Positions 56,955 through 64,000 of a stretch of DNA of 64,000 nucleotides are shown here, in pieces. This stretch comes from an uncultured Saprospiraceae bacterium (GTDB lineage Bacteria; Bacteroidota; Bacteroidia; Chitinophagales; Saprospiraceae), in contig CALEYL010000053.1 in NCBI GenBank assembly GCA_937926205.1, positions 127,440 through 191,439 on the forward strand, read 5' to 3'. The notes under the pieces are model-generated. The model was not told the origin of the DNA, searched no databases, and saw nothing but the letters and a program-made list of their open reading frames with translations. The first letter of the stretch is position 1. Each line of letters opens with the position of its first letter. A program made the translations under genes and the position numbers.

Positions 56955-57020
56955 TTCGCCTCAGCTGAAACAAAATTTCCTCACCCCCGCACGAGCATGA
57001 AATCCAGAAAAAGCGCTTGT

Positions 57021-57494
57021 TTATTGTCCGCTTGCCAGCGTTTCAATATCGGATATGATGTTAACCACCCTACCAGAGCCTACCACCTGCTGCAGTTGCG
57101 CTACATTACGCTCCGGGGCGTCTACAACTTCCAGAATTCCATCGTTCCGGATGATTCCAAGCACCGTGAGGCCGCCAAACCGCCCGGTATCGCCTAGAAC
57201 CGTGAGGGTTGTATTGCTGTGAAGGGTCAGCGTTGCGCCGCCTTCTACAATCAAGGCGTCAACCACTTCCACTGTATTATTGAGGATCGGGTAAAATGCT
57301 GCACGGGCCGGAATGATGACCTGGTCAAATTCGTTGGGAATACGGCCTTCTTTCCAGTTTTCGGCGCAGCTCCAGTCTGTCGTTCTTCCGGGTTTGCCGC
57401 CTTTCCAGGTGGCAGTGGTTTGTGCGTTAAGGAAAGCACTGGTGCTGAAAATCAGGATCAGGGTTGCTGCGATAGACAAGGTTAGATTTCTCAT
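57021..57494 (-). CDS. Secreted beta-strand-rich protein of unknown function
   Basis: 157 residues; signal peptide to LNAQ (~25). Then TATWKGGKPGRTTDWSCAEN, WKEGRIPNEFDQVIIPARAA and ALIVEGGATLTLHSNTTLTV: the pattern (W..AxNWxxGxxPxxxDxVxIP, xxLxIxxGAxLTL) found at the start of secreted beta-helix adhesins and T9SS cargo in Bacteroidota. Here only this part is present, with no sorting domain, so it is either a short secreted protein or the remnant of a larger one. No operon partners. Confidence 0.75.
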   Translation of the reverse strand: MRNLTLSIAATLILIFSTSAFLNAQTTATWKGGKPGRTTDWSCAENWKEGRIPNEFDQVIIPARAAFYPILNNTVEVVDALIVEGGATLTLHSNTTLTVLGDTGRFGGLTVLGIIRNDGILEVVDAPERNVAQLQQVVGSGRVVNIISDIETLASGQ

Positions 57495-58089
57495 GTGCTG
57501 CGTTTTTTATGAATGTTTAGTGTTTGTTGTCAGTGGTTATCAACCGCCGTCATAACTATAGAAAGTAAACGGGATAAGGATGTTTGATCGAATTTAGATA
57601 GTGACTTGTAATGCTACAAAGTTGCGCGATTTAGGCCCCCAACCTCTTGTATATCCGTTCCAAAAATTTGTCTATTCGTTGCATCGGGGCAAAAAAAATG
57701 GTTTGTTCGTTGCAAGACACGAATGGACTATTTTTTAAACATTTATAAATCAATTACTTGCTGGTTGCGCTCGATAAGGGCTTAAATACGTCCTGAAAAG
57801 ATTTTGAAAAGTGGGCGAGGTCTTTAAAACCCACCTGCCAGGCTACTTCCGAGACAGAGAGATCGGTGGTTTCCAGCAGGTTTTTGGCTTTATTAAGGCG
57901 ATAATCTTGTGTTCCTGTCATGGCAGATGTATATTCAATTGTGGAAAGGCATACTTTTCGTGATTAATTAGACAGGGAAACATTAAAATTCTCGCTCTGT
58001 TACAAAAACTCAAATAAGTTCTGATATGTTTACTTCCATTTAAACATCTGTTCGGAAAGACCTAACAAGCAACAAACACCACCCGCAAC
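57495..58089. other. 595-bp gap with an AraC remnant and TTCGTTGCA repeats
   Basis: The region holds an AraC-type HTH remnant (57754-57963, listed separately) and two direct copies of TTCGTTGCA (57675-57683, 57706-57714) 31 bp apart. The second is part of TTCGT-N8-ACGAA (57706-57723). No promoter box could be assigned with confidence to the downstream ABC gene. Confidence 0.6.
57754..57963 (-). pseudogene. Remnant of an AraC-type HTH domain
   Basis: From an ATG at 57921 the minus strand reads MTGTQDYRLNKAKNLLETTD, then LSVSEVAWQVGFKDLAHFSK and SFQDVFKPLSSATSK before TAA. This is the second HTH of AraC/XylS proteins (RLNKAKxLLExTDLSVSEVAxxVGF, then FSKxFxxxF). The preceding TG..DYR joint lacks about six residues normally found there, and upstream the frame soon ends. 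So it is the tail of a decayed AraC regulator or hybrid sensor. It lies just upstream of an ABC exporter, divergent from it. Confidence 0.75.
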
Positions 58090-59919
58090 ATGAAAATACT
58101 TTTCCGCTACTTCCTTCCCTATCGCTGGCTCGTTCTATTGGTGCTGTTTCTGGCAAGCGTCAACATTGGATTTTCGCTGATTGACCCCATCATTTTTGGC
58201 AAGCTGGTCACCCTGGCATCCAACCACCAGGTGTCGTCTACCCCGCCGGGGGCGTTCGACTGGAACCGCTTCCTGTTCATCAAGGAGAGCATTGTGGATT
58301 CGGCCGGCAGAAACATCCTCGTTTATGGCCTTGTATGGCTTCTCTTAGGCTCCATTTCGGTGGCCATGGTAAGCCGCATCGCCAAAGCTTTCCAGGATTA
58401 TTTTCTCAACCTCATTACCCAGAAATTCGGGGCTACCATTTTCACCGACGGCTTGCAGCACGCCATGAAACTACCTTATCAGGAGTTTGAAGACCAGCGC
58501 AGCGGCGAAACCCTCGGCATCCTTCAAAAAGTGCGCAGCGATACAGAGAAGTTCATTTCCACCTTCATCAATGTGTTGTTCCCCGTCATTGTGGGCATCG
58601 TATTCGTAGCCGTGTATGCGTTCAACAAGCACTGGAGCCTGCCCGTCATCTACTTCGGCGGCATTTTCCTGCTCACCTGGGTGTCTAACCTGCTGAGCAA
58701 AAAAGTGAAGGCCATCCAGAAAATCATCGTGAAACAAACCACCTCGCTGGCTGGCGCCACCACGGAGTCGCTGCGCAACATCGAGCTGATGAAAAGCCTG
58801 GGCCTGACCAAGCAGGAGGTGGATCGCCTCAACAAAAACACCTTCAAGATACTCAAGCTGGAACTGACCAAAGTAAAGCGGATCCGGAGCATCAGCTTCA
58901 TACAGGGCACTTTCGTCAACACCCTGCGGCAACTCATCCTGTTCATGCTCATGTGGCTGGTGTTCAAGGGCCAACTTGCGCCGGGCGAAATCGTGACGAT
59001 GCAGATATTTTCGTTTTTCATTTTCGGCCCCCTGCAGGAAATTGGCAACATCATCCTCAGTTACCGGGAAGCCGAGGCCTCGCTGAACAACTTTGAAAAC
59101 CTGATGCAAAAGCAGCCCGAGCCCGAGGCGCTGAATCCAAAACACCTCGGCGACATCGAAACGCTGGAGTTCCGGCACGTGGCTTTCCGTCACCAGTCGG
59201 CGCAGCAAAACGCCCTCAACGACATCAGTTTTCAGGTAAAAACCGGCGAAACCATCGCATTTGTCGGCCCCAGCGGCAGCGGCAAAACGACCCTGATGAA
59301 GCTCCTCGTGGGCCTCTACCGGCCGCAGCAGGGCAGTATCCTCTACAACGGCCTCGACGAGCAATCCATCCTCTTCGACGACCTGCGCCGCCAAATCGGC
59401 TTCGTCACCCAGGATACCCAGCTTTTTTCCGGCACCATCCGGGAAAACCTGCTCTTCGTGAACCCCGCTGCCACCGAAGCAGACCTGCAAATGGCGCTTA
59501 CAAAAGCCTCCTGCAACAGCCTGCTCGAGCGTGCCGAAAAGGGTCTCGACACCACCATCGGCGAAGGCGGCCTCAAGCTCTCCGGCGGCGAAAAACAACG
59601 CATTTCAATCGCCCGCGCTTTGCTGCGCCGCCCCAAACTGCTCCTCTTCGACGAAGCCACTTCGGCGCTCGACTCGCTGACCGAGGAAGAAATCACCGAC
59701 ACCATCCGGGACATCAGCGCTGAAGGCCGCCAGATTACCCTGCTCATCGCGCACCGTCTCAGCACCATCCTCCACGCCGATCGCATCTACGTGCTGGAAA
59801 AAGGCGACATCGTGGAAACGGGTTCCCATGACCAGCTGCTGGCCGAAAAAGGGCTGTATTATGCCATGTGGCGGCAACAGATCGGGGAGCGGAAAGAGAA
59901 AGTGTTTTCGATGAATTAG
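58090..59919 (+). CDS. ABC exporter half-transporter
   Basis: 609 residues. Transmembrane part ~1-330 (LPYRWLVLLVLFLASVNIGF, ITQKFGATIFTDGLQHAMKL), with a long linker in the first periplasmic loop (residues ~45-75). ATPase: Walker A GPSGSGKTT, Q-loop VTQDTQLFSGTI, signature LSGGEKQR, Walker B LLLFDEATSALD, H-loop IAHRLST. GC content and codon bias are higher than in adjacent genes. Substrate unknown. It is preceded by a decayed AraC-type regulator that may once have controlled it. Confidence 0.92.
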   Translation: MKILFRYFLPYRWLVLLVLFLASVNIGFSLIDPIIFGKLVTLASNHQVSSTPPGAFDWNRFLFIKESIVDSAGRNILVYGLVWLLLGSISVAMVSRIAKAFQDYFLNLITQKFGATIFTDGLQHAMKLPYQEFEDQRSGETLGILQKVRSDTEKFISTFINVLFPVIVGIVFVAVYAFNKHWSLPVIYFGGIFLLTWVSNLLSKKVKAIQKIIVKQTTSLAGATTESLRNIELMKSLGLTKQEVDRLNKNTFKILKLELTKVKRIRSISFIQGTFVNTLRQLILFMLMWLVFKGQLAPGEIVTMQIFSFFIFGPLQEIGNIILSYREAEASLNNFENLMQKQPEPEALNPKHLGDIETLEFRHVAFRHQSAQQNALNDISFQVKTGETIAFVGPSGSGKTTLMKLLVGLYRPQQGSILYNGLDEQSILFDDLRRQIGFVTQDTQLFSGTIRENLLFVNPAATEADLQMALTKASCNSLLERAEKGLDTTIGEGGLKLSGGEKQRISIARALLRRPKLLLFDEATSALDSLTEEEITDTIRDISAEGRQITLLIAHRLSTILHADRIYVLEKGDIVETGSHDQLLAEKGLYYAMWRQQIGERKEKVFSMN

Positions 59920-60079
59920 GAGGGTCTTTATTGCAGCGTGAAAGGCATATTCTGATTTGGAAAGCTTGGGTTTTCCAGTGTGATTACGAAATTAACAATC
60001 ACAATATAAATCTTAGCTGGAGGACGGGTAACTGTACCGAGCAATGTCCTTGTCCAAAAAATGATAAAACGCAATATCA

Positions 60080-60664
60080 ATGTTTAAACACTTAATTACA
60101 GGCATTTTCTTTATTTTATTGGTCATTTGTTCCAACCATTTATATGCTCAACAAAAGTATGAAAAGGAAAGCCGTCTGAAAGAAAAAGAGGTCCCCTCCA
60201 GGGCTCTTGGTTTCATTGACTCTCTGGAAGTTCAGAAAAAAGTAAGATGGTATTTGGAAGAAGGATTTGGCCGCAGCAGTATAGAAGCAAAGTTCAAGTT
60301 GAATAAGCAAAAATACAGCATTGAATTCGATACGATTGGAAATTTGGAAGACATTGAAATTGAGATAACATGGAACGAATTGCCAGCCCTCCTTAAAGAA
60401 TCGATAAGTTTCCATCTTGGGAAAGACTGCAGAAAATTCAACATTCGGAAAGTTCAAATTCAGTATTCCGGCGACCGATCAATCTTATTCTCTGCCATTA
60501 AAAAAGGCGATAAAAAAGGAATGTATATTGTTAATTACGAGATAGTTGTAAAATGCTGCAACACCAAAAATGTAGCTTTATTCGAGTATCTTTTTAGCAA
60601 TACAGGACAACCACTCACCGTCTCTCAAATCATATTTAAAAATTCCAGTAATCTTGAATACTAA
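60080..60664 (+). CDS. Secreted protein of unknown function, partner of DUF2490 protein
   Basis: 194 residues; signal peptide ending at LYAQ (~24). The mature part is Lys/Glu-rich with a central IEFDTIGNLEDIEIEITWNE segment and SFHLGKDCRKFNIRKVQIQY, suggesting a PepSY-like alpha/beta fold. It ends 11 nt inside the next gene, so the two are translationally coupled. The pair (small PepSY-like secreted protein followed by DUF2490 barrel) recurs in Bacteroidota; the function is unknown. Confidence 0.7.
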   Translation: MFKHLITGIFFILLVICSNHLYAQQKYEKESRLKEKEVPSRALGFIDSLEVQKKVRWYLEEGFGRSSIEAKFKLNKQKYSIEFDTIGNLEDIEIEITWNELPALLKESISFHLGKDCRKFNIRKVQIQYSGDRSILFSAIKKGDKKGMYIVNYEIVVKCCNTKNVALFEYLFSNTGQPLTVSQIIFKNSSNLEY

Positions 60665-61346
60665 AACGCAGCTTTTATTTATTCTTTGCTTATGGTTTTC
60701 ATTTTCAATTACTACTTCGGCACAAAGTAGTTATCAAGTTGGGATTTTGCCTTCGATAAACCTAAACTACAAATTGAAAAAAGATTGGTCCTTAAATTTT
60801 AAAATAGAATCCCGCCAGTTGCTGGAAAGGGGAACATTCGATGGCGACATTGACAAAGGCTATGAATATGTACTGACGGATTATTCATTGATTGCCGCAA
60901 AAAAAGTTGGCTTGAATTCCCGGATTTCCGGAGGATATCTATTTCGTTTCCGTGAAGGGAAAGCCACCCACCGATTTATTCAACAATATACGACAACTCA
61001 AAAATTGTCCCGTTTGAGATTAGCACACCGTGTTGTTACAGACCAGACTTTTTCACCTGCAGAATCTACAGAATATAGATTAAGATACAGGTTAGTGGTA
61101 GAGATACCTTTAAATGGCCAATCAGCAGACCCAAAAGAATTTTATCTCAAGATCGGCAACGAGTACCTCAATAGCATACAAGCTACGGCTTATGACCTCG
61201 AAATGAGATTGGTTCCATTGCTTGGATATGCTTTAGGAGAAAATCACAAGATTGAAGGCGGCCTGGATTATCGGGTAAATCAATTTTTGAATCAATCTGC
61301 CCGCCATAGTTTTTGGTTGAGCCTGAATTGGTTCATTGACTTATAA
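60654..61346 (+). CDS. DUF2490-type outer-membrane protein, TTG start
   Basis: 230 residues. The only sensible start is TTG at 60654 (MNTKTQLLFILCLWFSFSIT...), overlapping the previous gene by 11 nt, since no in-frame ATG precedes the signal peptide core. Mature part: YKLKKDWSLNFKIESRQLLE, DYSLIAAKKVGLNSRISGGY, RLRLAHRVVTDQTFSPAEST then EYRLRYRLVVEIPLNG, and SARHSFWLSLNWFIDL at the end. The R-x-E-x-R-L-R-Y-R and NE-Y strand patterns match DUF2490 barrels. Role unknown. Confidence 0.82.
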   Translation: MNTKTQLLFILCLWFSFSITTSAQSSYQVGILPSINLNYKLKKDWSLNFKIESRQLLERGTFDGDIDKGYEYVLTDYSLIAAKKVGLNSRISGGYLFRFREGKATHRFIQQYTTTQKLSRLRLAHRVVTDQTFSPAESTEYRLRYRLVVEIPLNGQSADPKEFYLKIGNEYLNSIQATAYDLEMRLVPLLGYALGENHKIEGGLDYRVNQFLNQSARHSFWLSLNWFIDL

Positions 61347-61790
61347 ATAATACAATACTTATCAGACCGCTGGGGTTTTGCTGAGTGCTTGTTCGTGCCT
61401 GGCTGTTGTGATGTCTTTTTGTCGATAAAGGCCGGAAAGCACCATTAAACAGGAGAAAAAACCGCTAACTTCGTTTATAAGCGAATGCCCGCACATCAAC
61501 ACCATTCGGGTTTACTGCCGGTTATTCGCGACCTGGGGGTATTGCGTGGATACTATAGTTTTGTCACAATATAAAATTAACCCAAACAGAATATGCTTCC
61601 CATTAGCCTCGGTTTCCCAGGTTTCATATAAATAAAAGCAAGCAAATCCAAACGGCAACGTGCCAGGGCAGCAGGATACCGGCATTTACATGCTGGGACG
61701 CAAGTTATTTGATTTCAACAGGGATTGGAACTTTAAAGTATTCGATACGGTTTGGAGACCATATTGCAAACTCTAGCCTAAAGTGATACC
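61347..61790. other. 444-bp gap without a recognised gene
   Basis: A short open stretch (61650-61776) reads QDTGIYMLGRKLFDFNRDWN..., vaguely like the N-terminus of a glycoside hydrolase family 2 enzyme, but it is only 37 codons. No promoter, tRNA or hairpin was identified with confidence. It separates the DUF2490 gene from the NADAR pair. Confidence 0.4.
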
Positions 61791-62228
61791 ATGAATATCT
61801 ACTCCAAAAGTAAGGATTGGCGAGAAAGGATCCTCTCAAATTTTGCCTCGACACCTTTTACCATACAAATTGGCAAAGAAACGTATCAATGCGGTTCTGT
61901 TGAAGGGTTATGGCAGGGTTTGAAATGCAAAGATGAAATGAGATTACATGTCTTCAGGCTATCCGGCATGAAAGCAAAAAGGGCTGGAAAGGGGAAAAAA
62001 ACTAAAAAAATAAGCATCGCAGGGATGGAGTTTGATTACGGAAGCCCGGAACATGAGAGTATTATCCGGGAAGGGATAAAGCAAAAGGTTTTACAAAACG
62101 AAAAAGTTACCGAGGCTTTGCGGGGAAGCAAAGGCAAGATCACCCATCATGTGCCGGGTTCCTCCAAACCGGTTTTTAAAATGGAAAACCTCTTGATGTC
62201 TGTCCGTGCTGAATTATTTGGACACTAA
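61791..62228 (+). CDS. Divergent NADAR/YbiA-like protein
   Basis: 145 residues. ILSNFASTPFTIQIGKETYQ followed by GSVEGLWQGLKCK recalls the NADAR start (W-x-LSNF-x-P...svE-x-x-xQ-x-K). The late GSKGKITHHVPGSSKP and ENLLMSVRAEL correspond to the family's H-x-V and L-x-x-IR ends, but the WGDxxWG motif of the next gene is absent. NADAR proteins remove ADP-ribose from guanine bases or act in riboflavin-related metabolism. It precedes a canonical NADAR gene by 12 nt, so the two form a tandem pair; the divergent copy may have another substrate. Confidence 0.68.
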   Translation: MNIYSKSKDWRERILSNFASTPFTIQIGKETYQCGSVEGLWQGLKCKDEMRLHVFRLSGMKAKRAGKGKKTKKISIAGMEFDYGSPEHESIIREGIKQKVLQNEKVTEALRGSKGKITHHVPGSSKPVFKMENLLMSVRAELFGH

Positions 62229-62240
62229 CCCATTGCTCCA

Positions 62241-62666
62241 ATGATGATAAGGAAGTTTGATAAAGAATATAAATGGTTAAGCAATTTTGCCCCCTGTACC
62301 ATTTTGCTGAATGGCATTGCATACCCATCAGTTGAACACGCCTATATGAGTGCAAAAAGCGATGACGTCAGGTGGTATTTAAAATGTACCGATGAAAGTA
62401 TAAAACCCGGAGACATCAAAAAATTGAGCAGAGGAATTCTTATTGTGAACAATTGGGATTCTATTAAGGTTGAAGTCATGCGGGAGTGCCTAAAGCAAAA
62501 ATACAGTCAGGAACCATATAAGACTTTGCTGATAGAAACAGGCGATGCTTTGATTCAGGAAGGCAACTTTTGGGGCGACACTTTTTGGGGCGTGGATTTA
62601 AACACCAAATTGGGAGAAAATCGTCTGGGGGAATTGATCATGGCGATTCGTAGTGAACTACAATAG
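62241..62666 (+). CDS. NADAR-family protein (YbiA/DUF1768)
   Basis: 141 residues. Canonical features: YKWLSNFAPCTILLNGIAYP, SVEHAYMSAKSDD, ECLKQKYSQEPYKTLLIETG, EGNFWGDTFWGVD and NRLGELIMAIRSEL. The WGDxFWGV motif with the preceding Glu and the SVEHAY helix define the NADAR fold. Known members reverse guanine ADP-ribosylation by DarT-like toxins or hydrolyse riboflavin intermediates. No DarT-like gene is visible within the window. Confidence 0.93.
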   Translation: MMIRKFDKEYKWLSNFAPCTILLNGIAYPSVEHAYMSAKSDDVRWYLKCTDESIKPGDIKKLSRGILIVNNWDSIKVEVMRECLKQKYSQEPYKTLLIETGDALIQEGNFWGDTFWGVDLNTKLGENRLGELIMAIRSELQ

Positions 62667-62756
62667 AAATTTGCCATAACCAATTTATCGATAGCAAAGA
62701 AAGACGTATTGCGGGGGACATTCAAGTTACCGGTAACTAAAAATACAATCAAAAAT

Positions 62757-63932
62757 ATGCGGATAGTAACAATCTTGACTTTCTTGTTTATTACGAAAGT
62801 TTGTTGCGGACAAACAGGTTTTACATTTAACAATGGAGGCACTGACCAAATACATTATTATTCATCTTTGCAATATGAAAATATAAATGATAAAATCATT
62901 ATAAAAATAAAAATCAAAGATAAAATATATAGGTTTATTCTTGACACTGGTGCTCCAACCACCATTACCACTAAACTCTTTGATGAACTAAAAAATAACG
63001 TTATTACTAAAATCTCTGTTTCGGATGCCAATGCAACAAAAGACAGCGTGATTGTCGTTTCACTTAATGAAGTTCTTATAGGAGATATTGCCTTTAAGAA
63101 TATTCCAACTTTAGTCGCAAAACCGAATATAGTGTTTGAATGTTTTGAAGTAGATGGTATTATCGGCAGTAATTTATTGAGGAATTCTATTCTGCAAATT
63201 GACGGAAGCAATAATCAAGTTATCATTACTGACGATGTTAAAAAGCTAAATTTAAATCCCAAACAATCATCTAAATTATTTCTCGACAACCAGAGTAGCC
63301 CTGTTATATGGGTTAAATTAAAAAACAAAAAACAGGCAAAAGAGCAATTGCTATTTGACTCTGGCATGCAAGGGTTGTATGATTTGTCATTACGCCATCT
63401 CGAAATATTTAAAAAATACAGTATATTTGAAGAGTTAGGGAAAGGAACCGGCATTAATTCATTGAGTTTATTCGGAATGGCAAAAGATACCACTATTCAT
63501 AGGCTTCGTTTGCCAATTATGGAAATTAATGGCAATAAATTATTAAATATTACAACTGAAACGACATTAGACAACAATTCAAGAATAGGGTCATCATTGT
63601 TACACTATGGAATTGTTACAGTTGACTACAAGAACAAAAAGTTTTACTTTAATCCATATACTACAACTGACATAGATGCAAGTGAAAAGCAATTTCCGGT
63701 AAATTTTATTCCCCAAAACAATAAACTCTACATAGGAACTGTTTGGGATAATGACTTGAAAATAAAAATCAGTCCAGGAGACCAGGTTTTAACCATAGAC
63801 GGTATTAATTATGAAAATATAAACATCTGTGATTTTCTTTTGAAATCTATCTTGAAAGGTAAAGACAAGATTTTAATAACAACAAGAGATAGCAGTGGTA
63901 AAAAAATAGAAACCATTATTGAACGAGCATAA
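62757..63932 (+). CDS. Secreted retropepsin-like aspartyl protease with PDZ domain
   Basis: 391 residues from the ATG at 62757 (MRIVTILTFLFITKVCCGQ, signal peptide ~19); an upstream in-frame start at 62709 is a non-ATG codon. Two pseudo-symmetric aspartyl halves: YRFILDTGAPTTITTKLFDE (DTG) and EQLLFDSGMQGLYDLSLRHL (DSG), each followed by a GIIGSNLL / RIGSSLLHYGIV flap segment (VDGIIGSNLLRNSILQIDG). The last ~80 residues form a PDZ-like domain (SPGDQVLTIDGINYENINI). Such PDZ-aspartyl proteases are common in Bacteroidota. The gene is clearly more AT-rich than most of the window. Its neighbour beyond 64000 is unknown. Confidence 0.88.
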   Translation: MRIVTILTFLFITKVCCGQTGFTFNNGGTDQIHYYSSLQYENINDKIIIKIKIKDKIYRFILDTGAPTTITTKLFDELKNNVITKISVSDANATKDSVIVVSLNEVLIGDIAFKNIPTLVAKPNIVFECFEVDGIIGSNLLRNSILQIDGSNNQVIITDDVKKLNLNPKQSSKLFLDNQSSPVIWVKLKNKKQAKEQLLFDSGMQGLYDLSLRHLEIFKKYSIFEELGKGTGINSLSLFGMAKDTTIHRLRLPIMEINGNKLLNITTETTLDNNSRIGSSLLHYGIVTVDYKNKKFYFNPYTTTDIDASEKQFPVNFIPQNNKLYIGTVWDNDLKIKISPGDQVLTIDGINYENINICDFLLKSILKGKDKILITTRDSSGKKIETIIERA

Positions 63933-64000
63933 ATACAACAAAGCATCAACACCATTAAGTTAAGCGCTGTTCCATGGCTTTTTGTCCCTGGGAATCAATA

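Noticed and set aside
58471..59598. A 375-codon open frame on the minus strand
   Set aside because: It lies entirely antisense to the ABC exporter at 58090-59919, whose ATPase motifs are all intact; the antisense product is low in complexity and has no family pattern. GC-rich codons of the real gene cause it.
61650..61776. Possible N-terminal fragment of a glycoside hydrolase family 2 protein
   Set aside because: Only 37 codons between stops and a weak resemblance (FDFNRDWNF); not enough for a gene or pseudogene call.

Overview
The window looks like a chromosomal segment of a Bacteroidota bacterium, most likely a Saprospiria-like member. The evidence is repeated TAnnTTTG promoter boxes, a secreted protein with SprB-like repeats and a type B type-IX-secretion (gliding) C-terminus, a Sec-type clade II nitrous oxide reductase cluster, many small outer-membrane beta-barrel genes, and almost no Shine-Dalgarno signal. 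The phylum is well supported; the finer placement is inference. No rRNA, tRNA, CRISPR array or intact insertion sequence was recognised.

1-5.6 kb: end of a CHAT-domain protein; a DUF2892 membrane protein with a tiny membrane peptide behind a Crp/Fnr-type promoter; an MbfA-like ferritin/iron exporter; a divergent pair of a flavin-binding PNPOx-like enzyme and a MocR regulator; a DSD1-type PLP enzyme. 5.6-14 kb: a nitrous oxide respiration island (lipoprotein cytochrome c, nosZ, a membrane-protein/NosL fusion, nosD, nosF, nosY, truncated haemoglobin, Crp/Fnr regulator) followed by a fasciclin lipoprotein. Three promoters here (smORF-DUF2892, the nos operon, fasciclin) carry a TGA-N6-TCA type palindrome exactly 36.5 nt before the end of the -7 box, which suggests a small regulon of the encoded regulator.

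14-34 kb: Hsp70-like, moaC, pcm, a phosphohexomutase, a GH113-like lipoprotein, a GNAT-nitrilase fusion, a large surface protein, a TIR protein with eleven nearly identical SEL1 repeats, a 282-bp nested palindromic element, an MsbA-type exporter, two paralogous TPR proteins, an outer-membrane protein and coaX. 34-42 kb: kdsA, a beta-barrel protein, a 7TM protein, a Uma2 nuclease, and an aromatic amino acid operon (pheA, aminotransferase, tyrA, DAHP synthase/chorismate mutase). Upstream of pheA are two tandem attenuators, each with a leader peptide rich in Phe, Trp and Tyr, a GGGGC antiterminator arm and an intrinsic terminator. This is the most striking regulatory structure in the window.

42-53 kb: an ABC exporter and a marR-adaptor-RND-gtrA-tolC efflux operon, a subtilase with SPOR domain, and a voltage-gated-type potassium channel. 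53-64 kb is looser and more accessory: beta-barrel, START and esterase proteins, several unknown secreted proteins, a decayed AraC fragment, another ABC exporter, a tandem pair of NADAR-type proteins and an AT-rich aspartyl protease with PDZ.
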